In this document: positions 35,101-46,549 of the stretch, in pieces
Position numbering within the stretch: the stretch's first letter is position 1
Layout of the letters: each line of letters begins with the position of its first letter
From: Rheum nobile
Lineage: Eukaryota > Streptophyta > Magnoliopsida > Caryophyllales > Polygonaceae
Assembly (NCBI GenBank): GCA_027886185.1
Contig: WOAB01000568.1
Location: 13,214,501-13,278,500, forward strand
Reading direction: 5' to 3'
Length of the DNA: 64,000 nucleotides
Position numbers and translations under genes: made by a program
The notes under the pieces: generated by a model
What the model saw: only the letters and a program-made list of their open reading frames with translations
What the model was told of the DNA's origin: nothing
The model's database searches: none

Positions 35101-36130
35101 CCATTATATCAAAATCCCTGATATAATTATACCTAACAATATCCTTCTAAAGTTAAATGCTTAACCTATGCCATAATCATATGTTAGAAAAATATAATTG
35201 TATTTAACATGTTCATAATTATTTCATGGTGAAAATTTTGCCATTAGAGTAGTAACATAGTTAATACTACAACTTATATCGGAGAGAAGAGTGAAATTAT
35301 GAAAAGATTTGCCATGTTCTTAGAAATAAGATTTACTCAAAAAATAGCGGGATTATGATTAGTATTATTTTAATAACAAATAATTATTAGATTAAATGAG
35401 AATTGTTACATTTAACAATAAAAAAACATCACTAATACCGTACATTAAATTGAAAAGTTTGGTTGGTTAAAATCAAATTTGATAGTCAGGTAAATAAAAC
35501 ATAAATAATGTAAGATGTATTATTTAAATTTTAGATACTTGGTTGATTAACATCAAACTTTGTTAATTTTTATAATTTGAAACATGAGTAATGTAGGTCC
35601 AGAATATTTTTGATGGTTCAAAAATAAATCGCTTTAATATAGATATATAGATTTTGTTGATTACTTAATAAAATAATAAATCAAAAAATTAAATAATAAC
35701 ACATCAACAATATTTTATAAAAACGCTCTCGTAGCTCTAAATGTGAAAGCTTTAATATATAGTTATAGATACTTTGAATACCAGCCTCTTAATTTTTGTT
35801 TAATTAAAAGTAATTGGGCCATAAAGTATATATGTTTGGCACAACACTTTATAAAGTCCTTTATTTATAATTAATGTGATTTGATAAAAAAGTACTTTAA
35901 ACAACTTGGAATATATGTAACATCTTGGATTGTAAATTTTTGTCATATTTGAGAATCCTTGATTTAAAAAGGCATTATTTGCTAAAAGATACTTATCATA
36001 TCAAACATCACATTGATAGCTTTGAGGTATCATTTAATTTGCATGATACACCAAAGTTTGATATATTTCATGAGGTAATCCTGAGATTTATATTTATTTT
36101 GCCAAATATCCAAATCGTTAAATATTAACA
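32113..36130. other. AT-rich intergenic DNA
   Basis: About 4 kb of strongly AT-rich sequence with no open frame above 80 codons that looks coding, no splice-consistent exons and no terminal repeats. A short direct repeat (taataaagtgtaattatc..agaatatatagtgatatatta) occurs near 34288 and 34400. Possibly very old transposon debris. Confidence 0.65.
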
Positions 36131-36440
36131 GATTCCGTTTTAGAAAAAAGGAAAATCCAAAAAAACACAAAATCTGAAGAAAAAAAATCGCAGAACTGAG
36201 CAAAGGCAGTCTCTTGTTTCCGGGAAAATTAACATGATTCTCCTCTTCTCCTCCGGTTCGAGCAAGGCCACTCTCTTGGTTCAAGCTAAGGCGAGCAAGG
36301 CAGTGGCTTATCGTCCTTCTCCTTCGCCACTTTCCCCTGTTTGAAGTCCCGATCAAGATTACCAACATTGTTGGCGGGTTCGTTCGAGCGTCTAAAATCG
36401 AGCCTCTCCTCAAATCGTGAACAAAGGTATGTAGCTTCAA
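36131..36440 (+). other. CT-rich leader-like segment with a donor site
   Basis: Resembles a plant 5' leader exon: C/T-rich, higher GC than the flanks, ending in caaag|gtatgtag at about 36427. A 36-codon frame (MILLFSSGSS, from 36234) ends in a stop. No downstream exon is recognised, so it is perhaps a captured gene 5' end. Confidence 0.25.
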
Positions 36441-36596
36441 TCAATTTAAGGCCGTAGGGGGCTTAAGGATTGTAGGGAATTAAAGATTTAGGATTTTGGG
36501 GATTTGGGGGAATTTTATGGATATGAGGATTTAGAGCTTTTGGGAATTTAGGGATTTCAAGAATTACAATTGTGAGGAACACTACACTAAAAAAAA

Positions 36597-36733
36597 GGGA
36601 AAATACTCTTACTTGAAGCAAAATGCACAATGCAAGACTAGTATTTTTAATAATACAGTAACTCAAGAAGAACAAATACTCTTACTTGAAGAAAAATGCA
36701 CAATGCAAGTCTACTATCGTAAATAATACAGTA
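36597..36733 (+). repeat. Two-copy tandem repeat of ~67 bp
   Basis: aaatactcttacttgaag-aaaatgcacaatgcaag...aataatacagta occurs twice in a row with small differences. Function unknown. Confidence 0.75.
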
Positions 36734-37039
36734 TGTGTACCAGAGACAAAGGTTACACGGTCAATTGGGCATATACTTTATCTGTCTCCGCATCACCTTG
36801 GAAATCCAACATACTTAGTCAACTACAATGATAACATCGATTTCATACATGTTTAGGACATGCATTTAGACTATAGTGCACTTTATTTAGTTACATTGTT
36901 TTTATAGCATAGAAATCTACACTAGTCAATTTCCTATTTTCAAGTGTCACGACAAGCATTGTAAGAGTCCAGTAAGGCCAAGGACAGGATTCACGGACCA
37001 GGGAGCGAAATACACGATCAACTACTAAGGATACAAGAC

Positions 37040-37205
37040 TGCACTGTCAATGATCTGATTGCACGGACCATGCAAATGCCCGAGTTGATGTGCACGGTTG
37101 GTGTGCAGTCTGTGCACGGACCGTGCACTACTCTCAGATAATATGCACGGTCTGTTGACAGTTTGTGCACTTCATTGCACGGTATGTTAACAGTCCGTGC
37201 ACTCA
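37040..37205. repeat. TGCACGG(ACCG)TGCA palindrome cluster
   Basis: Repeated half-sites gcacgg / ccgtgc, including the full dyad tgcacggaccgtgca near 37115-37129, with about eight half-sites in 165 bp. The layout mirrors the CCGCGATCGCGG cluster of the Athila LTRs at 20 and 22.5 kb with a different core. Confidence 0.7.
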
Positions 37206-38286
37206 TAATATATCCCGGATTTCATGTCTTCGGCCCAATGCTATTTCAGACACTTTATATACTTTTCTAAGGGATTTTTCAGACTTCTTCTCTCATCTTC
37301 GACATCACCGCTCTAGCCCTAATGTGTTTTGGAGTTTCTTTTGAAGATTTATATAAGGTTGGAGATTGTTTCCTTGGAATTAATGAGGTATTTTCTTCTT
37401 CTAATTTAGTTGAATGATTTTCTTTGTTATTAAGATGTTTTTGATTGTTTGTCCAAACATGTCTGGCACCATATTTCTAGGGTTGGGGTGATCCCAACAA
37501 TATATAGGTAGATTTAGATATGATATTTGCCTGAATTGAACCATGAAATTAATTTTGTTTGATTCAATTCTATACTTCTTAATGCAATTGATGAAAGTTA
37601 ATTAGATTTCTATTAGGTTTAAGACCGACAAGAGCTAATCTTAATAGATAACTTAGATAGGGTTTGAAACCGACAGGAGATTATTCCTATTAGACTACTA
37701 TGAATTGCACCTAAGTGTTATTTATAAGACAACACCTTTAGTACTCTTGTGGACTACTAAGCTATCATAGAAACCTTTGGTTTATCTAGACTTAGCGGAA
37801 TGCGTCAGCGAATGTTAACTCAATTTATCCCTAGATTCTAAGTGCCCAAGGGCTCTAGATTTGATTAGCTCTATGCGACAACGATTGTTAGTTGGAATTT
37901 GGGCACGTCTATTATCATCTGAAAGGAGTTAGTAGATACTTTCAATAGTTTATCTTCATACAAGTTCATGCAATTTTCAGACAGATATCTAGTAAATTTA
38001 CCAAAGCATTGTTATGGAGATCCCTGGTCCTAGAATCTTCCCTCCATTGATTTACAATCATATTTGCATACTTTGTTTCTTCCTTAGTTATTAGTTAAAC
38101 TGACAAATCTCCCTTTTTACGACTTAGCTTACCAGTTGAAGTTACAATCAATATGTAATATCCCTTAATTTTTAGTAAGGACATTTGGGTAATTTTTCCC
38201 ATCCTTCGTTCGATTAATTATTTCGCTTTCAGTGGAGTTCAGATTTTCCGTAAAATCCTTGCTCTCCGTAATAATTCTCTGAGTGG

Positions 38287-38294
38287 TATAAAAT
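38287..38294 (+). promoter_or_regulatory. TATA box of the giant LTR
   Basis: tataaaat, 134 bp inside the LTR, followed by a GC-richer putative transcript start region. Confidence 0.4.
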
Positions 38295-39564
38295 ACATTC
38301 GATGTATTTTCAGGACTTAGAATATTTGTTTGGATACAAACATATAATTTCCGGGGTTTAAAACTCATACAAAATCTTATCCAGTGGGCAATCTTATCCT
38401 CCAGCACCAATCTTCCCACTTGGGCTCTCCACTTGTGCATTGTCGGAGCTCTGCCCCCTCCCTTGTCGGAGCTTTGCCCCCTCCCTCCTTGGACTATATA
38501 TGGTGGTGGGGATGAATGGTTGGAAGGCACCCGATCTCTCTCTCCCCAACTCTTCCTCTTGTCTCCTCACGGTTTTCTACCCAGCCAAGCTTCTTCTTCC
38601 TCAGCCAGCTCTCGACTTCTCCTCCAACGAGCCCAACAACTCTTGGTTTCCTCTGGCGCCACTTCGTCCTCCTCTGCCCCAACTCGGTCCCCTCTGTTAT
38701 TCGCGGCTGTTGGTGTGCTGCTGGTGCCGAGTGGTGTCATTGGGTAGCTGCTGTCGTGGTCATTGTGCTGGTGGTGGCTGCATTCAGCTGGTGTCCGTGG
38801 TGGTGTGGTGTGGGTGTTGGTTCGCTGTTGCACAGAGCCGAGCCGTGAGCAGCCGCTGCTCTGCTGGTGTTGTTGCGGTGCTGCGTGCGGAGCTGGTGTG
38901 GTGGCATGGTCGCTGATGTTTTTGTTGAGCTATTGTTGTTGCAAGGAGGAAGAAGACAAGGGTGGGCCCTTGTTAATTAATTAGCTCCTGTTGGGCCGAA
39001 AGCCCAATAACCTTTCAGTCCAGGTTTAATCCGAGATCGATCGAGTGAGCTATCTGAAGCATAGGCCATATCCTTGGAAAGGATATCATCAGTAGTCGTC
39101 TCGTCTAGATTCATCGCCAAATCTACTCCAGGCAAGTGGTGGTTCGCTCTTGCTCATCATTCCATATTTCAATTAATTATCAATTGTTTAGTTGTTAATT
39201 AATTTGGGATGATTTACTATTTTCGTTGGAAACAGTTTTGATAACTGTTTGTGATTTTAAAAGGAGATATTATAATAGGTTGTATATCTGTTAGAACAAC
39301 GCTATTATATATATTTTGATATGATTTAATACAGATATTATGATAGGTTGTATATTGTTAGAACAACGCTATTTTATCTGTTATTGGCCATGATGGCTTC
39401 GATGTGGATTATTACTGTGCTGAACTGTTTAGTTAGCACGAGTATTCGTAGGAACGCTACTGTGTATCTCATTGCGAGTGCTAGTCGTTTCTTGATAACC
39501 TTGTGGTTAGGATTTAGTTCCTACCATCCTCCTTACTCTGAGTTTGTGCACACAGTTGGTGCCG

Positions 39565-39715
39565 CTTGTAGGGATTTAGTTCCCGATTTCGTTTTGAGGG
39601 ATTTAGTTCCCGATTCCGTTGTTTGGGATTTAGTTCCCGAGGGATTTAGTTCCCGATTCGGCTTTAGGGATTTAGTTCCCGAGTCAACTCCGCCTTAGGG
39701 ATTTAGTTCTCGATG
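39565..39715 (+). repeat. gggatttagttcccga minisatellite
   Basis: Six to seven copies of (a)gggatttagttcccga spaced 16-30 bp apart. The core gggatttagttccc is close to a palindrome (ggga...tccc). Confidence 0.8.
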
Positions 39716-40019
39716 GTATCTTTTTATCCTGAGGGATGAGAGAATCTAAAAGTTTATAACATGTTGTGCGTTTTGGAATTTAATGAGATAAGTGCTTTAG
39801 TGCACATGATTAATATACCCTTGGGCGAGTAGTGCAGCTAGGCGATAGTACAGCTAGGAAAACTCGTCTTAACTTTTTAGTCGCTCGAATGCGATACTGT
39901 GAATAATTACTGTGTTGAACTGTTTAGTTAGCACGAGTATTCGTAGGGAAGCTAAGTCCAGGTAAGGATTAGTCGTTTCCTTATAATGTAATGGTTAGGA
40001 TTCCATTCCTACCATCCTT

Positions 40020-40860
40020 CTCTGGTGCCATCGTAGGGTTCATCCCTTCTGAATCTCTTGAGTGGAGATGTCAACATCGTAGGGTTCATCCCTTCTGAAT
40101 CTCTTGAGTGGAGATGTCATCATCGTAGGGTTCATCCCTTCTGAATCTCTTGAGTGGAGATGTCAACATCATAGGGTTCATCCTTTCTGAATCTCTTGAG
40201 TAGAGATGTCAACATCATAGGGTTCATCCCTTCTGAATCTCTTGAGTGGAGATGTCAACATCGTAGGGTTCATCCCTTCTGAATCTCTTGAGTGGAGATG
40301 TCAACATCGTAGGGTTCATCCCTTTTGAGTCTCTTGAGTGGAGATGTCAACATCGTAGGGTTCATCCCTTCTGACTCTCTTGAGTGGAGATGTCAACATC
40401 GTAGGGTTCATCCCTTCTGAATCTCTTGAGTGGAGATGTCATCATCGTAGGGTTCATCCCTTTTGAATCTCTTGAGTGGAGATGTCAACATCGTAGGGTT
40501 CATCCCTTCTGAATCTCTTGAGTGGAGATGTCAACATCGTAGGGTTCATCCCTTCTGAATCTCTTGAGTGGAGATGTCAACATCGTAGGGTTCATCCCTT
40601 CTGAATCTCTTGAGTGAAGATGTCAACATCGTAGGGTTCATCCCTTCTGAATCTCTTGAGTGGAGATGTCAAAATCGTAGGGTTCATCCCTTCTGAATCT
40701 CTTGAGTGGAGATGTCATCATCGTAGGGTTCATCCCTTCTGAATCTCTTGAGTGGAGATGTCATCATCGTACGGTTCATCCCTTCTGCATCTCTTGAGAG
40801 GAGATGTCGTCTTATAGGGTTCCTCCCTTCTACATCTCTCGTGAGGAGTGGTCATCTCTT
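40020..40860 (+). repeat. 46 bp minisatellite, about 17 units
   Basis: The unit reads gtagggttcatcccttctga then atctcttgagtggagatgtc and aacatc. Most units differ by one or two bases, and the last two (from about 40765) are more diverged. Very high similarity between neighbours suggests recent expansion by slippage or unequal exchange. Confidence 0.95.
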
Positions 40861-42980
40861 GTAAGGAGATATTATAAAAGCTTATAACGTGATGCACGTT
40901 TAGAATGAAATAAGATAAGTGTCGTTGTCGCACATAATTAATAAGCTTTGGTAGTTGTACTAATTGGGTGGACATAATTGTCACCCTAAGGTTTAAAGCT
41001 GTGTATCTGCTCTTAATCATGTTGTATGCATTAGTGTGGATAAAGTGTTGTGAATGAATAATTGATTAAGGGAATAATTCTTCAGGAACTCGTTTTCCCT
41101 ATTGTGGTCTTGAATAAGACTGTGAAATCTGGAGTTAGAATGGTCAGGATCATACGTGAAGTATGACCCATGTAGGACCAATGGTTAAAGCTTTTAGGAA
41201 AGCCAAGTGTATGAAATCATACGTATCCTTTGGGGAGATCTAATTGAGATTCGTTTGAAATAATATAAGGAAATAATGCGATTAAGTCCTGGATGGATAG
41301 TCGATGGTATAAGGAATATAAGGATTTAAGATAGAAATAAGTCGTTTAAAGACAGTACGAGTCGTTGGACTCGATAAGTGGAATTTCCAGAGGATGAAGA
41401 GTTATGACTCTTGGGAATTGTTAAGGATGGACATCTTGTGAGTATGTCATCTATAAGGCTTAAGGTGCAACTCTTTGAAGAAGATTAAGTTGTAAAGTTA
41501 TTGTGTTAAGAGGTGACCACTTAAATAGAAAGGTCACAGTTTAAGGATAGGATATGTTGATGATCCTGAGGTAATAAGAATTCAGTAAGAATTATTACAT
41601 GATGTGTAGTATGGAGATAAGGTTGTGAGATGATGAAGTGATTAAGGATAAATGTGTGGAGTTAATGTTCTAAGAGATTAAGAGTTATCTCTTATAAGTG
41701 AGCTTGTGTTATAAGCATTATAGTAGATGAATCATTTTCAGAATGATATCTTAAGGAATTAAGAGTAATATCTCATGGGATACGTTTCGAGGAACGTAGG
41801 AACAAGATATTGTGATTGTTCTTGAATTTTAAAGGATTTAAGTTAGAATTTGGCATAAGGGCCAAATTCGATGAGAATGAGTAATGGAATTGTGGGAAGT
41901 ATCTTTAAGGAAATTGAGGTTGTAAGATTTGAGGTTATTAAGGTTAATGTCTTATTATAAGAAGTAATGTGTGAGCTCGGGATTTCTCATTTAAGGAAAT
42001 GAGAAATGTGTGTTCTCCTATTTTAAGTTAAGAGTGATGTGTGTTGGTATTAATAAGTTAAGTGCGGTGATGCACATATTTTAGTATACTCTTGGGAGAG
42101 TATTACAGCTAAGAGTAGTGCAATTAGGAGAACTCGTCTTGACTTGGGTCAGAGTAAAATTCTCTTTCTAATCTGAATTCGCGTTAAGCGGTGAGGTCGG
42201 TTATGAACCGAAACACCAACTTGTTTTTAATGTTTGTGTGTATTAATGTTCCCAAACATTCATCATAATTTTCCTATAAGGCTCATTTTAGTTGGAGTCT
42301 TCTTTTGGGATTTATTGTTGTAAGACTCGGTCTTCCAGAATCCCCTCTTGATCATGCCTTTTAATATATTCTAGTAATAGTATGGTGGTTGACTATCGTA
42401 CTCGACTGTTATTCGAGATACGATGAGTCTAACCTAATACGACTACTTCAAACCACTCTGCTTTGTGCCCTTGCATGGTCTATTCATTTAGACTAACCAA
42501 CCGCATTTGTTATCTGCTTTGTTGGCTGGTGTCATCCGTTCGATTCGGCACATCAGATAGGTTGCAGGTCCAAAAAGGCTAGAACGACTATGAAGGCAAA
42601 CGGTGTTTTGAAGAGTTTTATCCAGGTTAAGGATCCTTGGCGGGTGATCATTGCGATCAAGACCTTGTTGTTATTATAAAGACTTCCGCTGTATTTCTGA
42701 TGTATTTGGTCGTGTTTGGAATTGTGTTGAAATTCCGCGACTATGGTTTTAATCGAAGGTTATGATATTTTGTATCATAATTGTTGTTTGATGATTTATA
42801 TCAACTGGAAAAGCTTGGGGTGACTTCGGGATGAGGAATCCGAGGTCACTGGCAGTAATACTTTCAAGAGGAAATTTGGGGGTGTTACACATTACTACAT
42901 AGTCCTTGTGGGAATGATACTTGAAAAGCTACAGCTGATTCCATATGCTTGTGAGTAGGTATTTTGTCCTATCAAGTTTT

Positions 42981-42998
42981 TGACACCGTTTTCGGGGA
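42981..42998 (+). promoter_or_regulatory. Degenerate tRNA-Asp-type primer-binding site
   Basis: tgacaccgttttcgggga compares with tggcgccgttgtcgggga at 23718 with four differences, at the right distance from the LTR end. About 130 bp of leader-like T-rich sequence follows before similarity is lost. Confidence 0.55.
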
Positions 42999-43299
42999 CT
43001 ATTGCTAGTATCAGTTGTTTTCCTACAACTGGTTCGACTAAGTCTTTGTTTTATTTTTGATCTTGTTTTATGTGTCTTTTCTTTCTGTTTTTTTCTTCTG
43101 ATGCGAAGAGTCATGAGTGCTGGTATTTTTATTGTTTTTAATTTTATTTTATATTAATGTCTTATTATGTCTCATAACACTAATGAAAAATTAGTTTCTA
43201 CTATGAATATAAATTAATAACAAAATATATTGTCTAATATTATACACAATAGTTATAAAAATAGGAAAAGTAATTAAATTTTAATTTATATAAAACAAA

Positions 43300-43430
43300 A
43301 AAATAAAAATATACGTTTACCGGTCCATTTCGGTCCAAGACCGGACCAGACCGAATCATACCGGTCTGGTCCAGTCTCCGGTCTAAGGATTGTAAAAATT
43401 CCGGTCCATCAGACCGGATGCACAACGCTA
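43300..43430. repeat. Cluster of accgg/ccggt inverted half-sites
   Basis: Several cggtcc / ggaccg / accggtctggtcc elements in alternating orientation within 130 bp. Origin unknown; it could form a hairpin. Confidence 0.5.
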
Positions 43431-43549
43431 TTTGGTATACATGTTTTATGACAACAATTTTAGATGCTTGACAGATTAAGCAACTATTTCGCAAACACTT
43501 ACTTTTTTTCTCTTTCAATAGGTAGACAAGTAGAATATTCAACCAAAAG

Positions 43550-44463
43550 ACAGCTGAAATTCAAGTAAAGCAAGATAACAAATGGCTAGCAAAGTGCCTT
43601 CCATATCAAAATTCTTCCAATGTGAAACCCTAGCCCCTTGTTCTTCATCTTTCGTCGAGGAGAGCAGTAGCAAAAATGGAATTGGAGAAGAATCACAGTG
43701 AAGACCGGCGGGATTCATCAAGCAACTCGAGCTTGAAGATCGGAAGGCCGTAATTCAAGAAAAAGACCAGCAGGAGCGACTCAAGCTTGAAAAGAGCGGA
43801 TTCGTTCAAGCGTAGCATATGAAAGAACCGGAGAAGAAAGTTTCGAATACCAAAGACTCCCTTATCGATGGAATATAAGGATTTGAAGAAAACAAGCAAC
43901 AGCGCACCAGATGAAGCAATCGAAGAATTGATTTGAGCGTTCCACCAACATAGGCGTAATCGAAGAAGAAGAAGAAGAGAAGTTAGGGTTTAGAGATCAA
44001 GTATTTTATCACGTGTACAAGGCAGCAAAGGCGTATTCTGAAACTTGCTTTTGAAAAAAAATAACCCGGATGTATAAAAATCGAGATCTATATTATTAGC
44101 AAACATAGTAACTATTCCGGATGTACAAAATCCAGGATATATTCTAGTCGCACTTTGACAATACATAAGCAAATAACCCGAGTGTGGTTCAAATATAAAT
44201 ATATGGGTTATACTATTCAATTACTTTACATAATATCCCGGATATATCAAGGAAAAAAACGCCCGGGTTATTCTTGAACATGGCTCAAAGACCTGTGTAC
44301 TTAAATAACCCGGGCGTATTACCTTACACCCGAGTTATTTTCTATTGTTATCACAAATTTTAAAAGAAAATTAAATTTTCTATTGTTCTGACCCCCTATT
44401 ATACCGGATATAGGATATCCGGGTTATTTTATCACGGGTTAAAATAACATTTTTGTGGTAGTG
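43550..44463 (-). mobile_element. End of a CACTA (En/Spm-type) transposon
   Basis: The minus strand from 44463 begins CACTACCACAAAAATG, a canonical CACTA terminus, followed by about 400 bp of subterminal repeats and then a CT-rich leader-like segment (44000-43690) starting aaccctaacttctc. The other terminus and the transposase (TnpA/TnpD type) are not visible, so only one end is present. ORFs 43693-43899 and 43539-43721 lie in the leader and have no known domain. Confidence 0.65.
44060..44440. repeat. CACTA subterminal repeats (ataacccgggt)
   Basis: About ten copies of a core ataacccgg(a/g)t or its complement near 44063, 44112, 44173, 44234, 44261, 44303, 44330 and 44414. In CACTA elements such subterminal motifs bind the element's TnpA-like protein; here the motif is seen, the role is by analogy. 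Confidence 0.7.
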
Positions 44464-44464
44464 G

Positions 44465-44940
44465 CCAAAATATCCTACGGGCATTGTGCAAGAACGCACC
44501 CTTGAATAGCCTACGAGCATTGTTTAACAACACACCCCAGAATAGCCTACGTGCATTGTGCAAGAAGTAACCGTAGAATAACGTACGAGCATTGTGCAAG
44601 AACACACCTTAGAATAGCCTATGGACAATGTGCAAAAACACACCCCATAATAGCCTTCGGGCATTGTACAAGAACGCACCCATAATAGCGTTCGGGCATT
44701 GTGCAAGAACGCACCCAGAATAGCCTATGGGCTTTGTGCAAGAACGAACCCAGAATAGCCTACATGCATTGTTGAAGAACGCACCCCAAAAAAACCTACA
44801 TGCATTGTGCAAGAACACACCCCGGAATAGCCTATGGGCATTGTGCAAGAACACACCCCAGAATAGCCTATGTGCATTGTGCAAGAACGCACCCATAATA
44901 GCTTACGGACATGGTGCAAGAACCTACCCTTCATGAAGAA
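44465..44940. repeat. 36 bp minisatellite, 13 units
   Basis: Units of gaatagcctatgggcattgt plus gcaagaacacacccca with internal variation; gcattgtgcaag-type markers recur at 44482, 44518, 44553, 44590 and on to 44909. Because 36 is a multiple of three, all frames without stops give 12-residue peptide repeats on both strands (for example FLHNAHRLFWGV); no coding is inferred. The array starts directly at the CACTA end. Confidence 0.92.
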
Positions 44941-45656
44941 CGAATGGCGAGAAAGTATGGCATTCAGCTAGTTGTTATTCGAATCCTCTAAGATTTACTC
45001 ACTTGAAAGATCCGAGGGGCATTTGTAGAGGTAAAAACTAAAAGCTTAATCTTATATTATTATTAATTAATATTTCAGCCTTACTTCTTAAGCAAGAGGG
45101 GAAAAAATTCAATTAAGCCCTCTAGGATTAATCAATTATCCCACAAGAAAGAGGTATGCTATTTATAACCCTTTTTTATTGATAAAATTATAATTCAATT
45201 CTCTATGAAAAAACCCTATCATCAATATCTACGAAAGGAAATCTGGCTTGAGCGCCGAATCAGAGGGTCTTTTTGGGGAGAAACTTAAGCCCGCCCTTTG
45301 ACCGTATTTCTATCTTCGTATGATATGGGGATTGAGATTGGAGAGTGTCTAGGATCACCAAATTAAAGTTGTGGATTCTCGTTGTCGTCAACAACAATTT
45401 ATTGTGGTACAAATTTATTCTACCATTCTTACACATGTATAAATGGAGTACATATGTTTAATTTATATGCCCTTGGATGTGTTTTCGAGTTTAAGCAATG
45501 TACATACGTTATCATAGAGATGAAAATAAAATAAAAATTGTGATAAATTTTATACTAATTTCAAAATATATGAAATTAATTATCACAATTAGCAACATGT
45601 CGATAACAAATTATTCAAATACATAGTTTCATAACTTGAAAGACCACATAACTAAA
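44941..45656. other. AT-rich spacer
   Basis: About 700 bp up to the Sirevirus TSD. No gene, repeat or terminal structure seen. Confidence 0.6.
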
Positions 45657-46495
45657 TGTTGGAATGGAACTCTTTGGAACGTCAGTTCCCATGGAGTTCC
45701 CTTCCTCTGTTTATCTTGTTTTGACGATGACAAACACTTGAACTTAACTGGTTATTCTAGTGTTTAATCTACAGCTGAAAAGATAAGGGAACCAAGTCCA
45801 AAGTGAGCTAAGATCAAGATCAAGGGAACTGGATGAGAACCGCATCTGTGTAACTACCAACGTTATCTACAGAATCTTTATAAAGATTTGTTTCCGGATT
45901 TAACGCGCCCAGCAGAAGACCTTAGGCGTCAAGATACACATAGATTATCTTTATATGATTGTGTATATTGTAATTCGGTTAAGGAAATATTTCTTATCTT
46001 ATCTTAGGTAAGAGATGAAATACCGAATCATGGATTTATGGAATATGCTTGTTCAAAGAATATCTCCTCTGAGATCTTTCCTTGACAAACATATTGTATA
46101 AATACATGACGCTGTTAGTAGGTGAAAGTTATGCATTTTCACGAGCTTTAGAGTGCATCAGAAAGAAGAAACAGAAAGAAGAAGTGTTCGAGTTGATAGT
46201 GTCGAAGTAAGTCTATTGTGTGTTAATCTGTGATTTCTAGTGAATTAGGTTTAGTCTTAGTGAGTTAGACTGAAACGAGATAGTTCAGAAGTTGTAATCA
46301 CATATTAATATACAAGTAGACTGTTTGAAATCCTCAAAAGAGGGGTGGTTTTTATCCTAGATAACTAGTTGGTTATCAAAGGTTTCCACCTTAAGTAATT
46401 GTTCTTGATAACTTGTTTACTAGTTATTCCGCTACCCATAGGAACTGAACACATTTGTGTTTCAGTTCCCTTGAAACTAACGCACAGATCCTACA
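45657..46495 (+). mobile_element. 5' LTR of the Sirevirus (839 bp)
   Basis: TGTTGGAATGG to GATCCTACA. TATA box tataaata at 46097-46104. Near the end an inverted repeat (ggaactgaacaca / tgtgtttcagttcc, 46441-46468) can form a stem. The word gggaact/agttccc recurs. Confidence 0.93.
46097..46104 (+). promoter_or_regulatory. LTR TATA box
   Basis: tataaata, 440 bp into the LTR; the same offset in the 3' LTR (57749-57756). Expected to set the genomic RNA start. Confidence 0.7.
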
Positions 46496-46497
46496 AT

Positions 46498-46509
46498 TGG
46501 TATCAGAGC
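46498..46509 (+). promoter_or_regulatory. Primer-binding site, initiator tRNA-Met
   Basis: tggtatcagagc begins two bases after the LTR and is the standard Ty1/copia site complementary to the 3' end of tRNA-iMet. Confidence 0.93.
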
Positions 46510-46549
46510 TTGCGCTCTAGATTGTGTGTTTACTAAGCAGGTTGTCAAG

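Larger units (their letters stand above)
38154..42889 (+). mobile_element. Giant solo LTR (4.7 kb) of a Ty3/gypsy element
   Basis: Starts TGTAATATCCC and ends GGGGGTGTTACA, the inverted ends of the long-LTR plant gypsy elements. Flanks are caata (38149-38153) and catta (42890-42894), a 5 bp duplication with one difference, and no internal region remains, so it is a solo LTR. TATA box at 38287-38294, then a CT-rich transcribed part with frames (38433-38984) that overlap in several registers and look non-coding. The middle holds minisatellites at 39590-39715 and 40020-40860. The remaining 2 kb is purine-rich without a convincing gene. Confidence 0.75.
36945..42974 (+). mobile_element. Old Athila/Tat-like LTR, interrupted by a 4.7 kb solo LTR
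   Basis: Left part 36945-38153 and right part 42890-42974, joined in thought across the insertion at 38154-42889, give about 1.3 kb. Evidence: an end block 'tagtccttgtgggaatgatact' comparable to the conserved end of the other Athila LTRs, a terminal tatca at 42974, and a degenerate tRNA-Asp-type PBS six bases later. The start at tgtcacgaca is a proposal. A TGCACGG palindrome block sits where the CG palindromes sit in the other LTR family. Confidence 0.55.

Noticed and set aside
38433..38984. Several overlapping ORFs suggesting a gene with Ser/Pro-rich product
   Set aside because: Three registers and both strands are open over the same GC-rich, CT-biased LTR part; no conserved domain.
40020..40860. 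CRISPR-like or coding repeat array (46 bp)
   Set aside because: Contiguous tandem units without spacers inside an LTR; 46 bp is not a multiple of three, so no stable peptide repeat.
36579..44463. A single CACTA element with left end cactacactaaaaaaaag at 36579
   Set aside because: Only loosely like CACTACCACAAAAA; no ataacccggg subterminal repeats next to it, and the interval holds unrelated nested LTRs.
44524..44936. Proteins made of 12-residue repeats (minus and plus strand ORFs)
   Set aside because: All arise from one minisatellite lacking stops; no start context, promoter or conserved composition.
44465..44940. CRISPR-like array of 13 regular repeats
   Set aside because: Head-to-tail 36 bp minisatellite with no unique spacers, in a plant transposon context.
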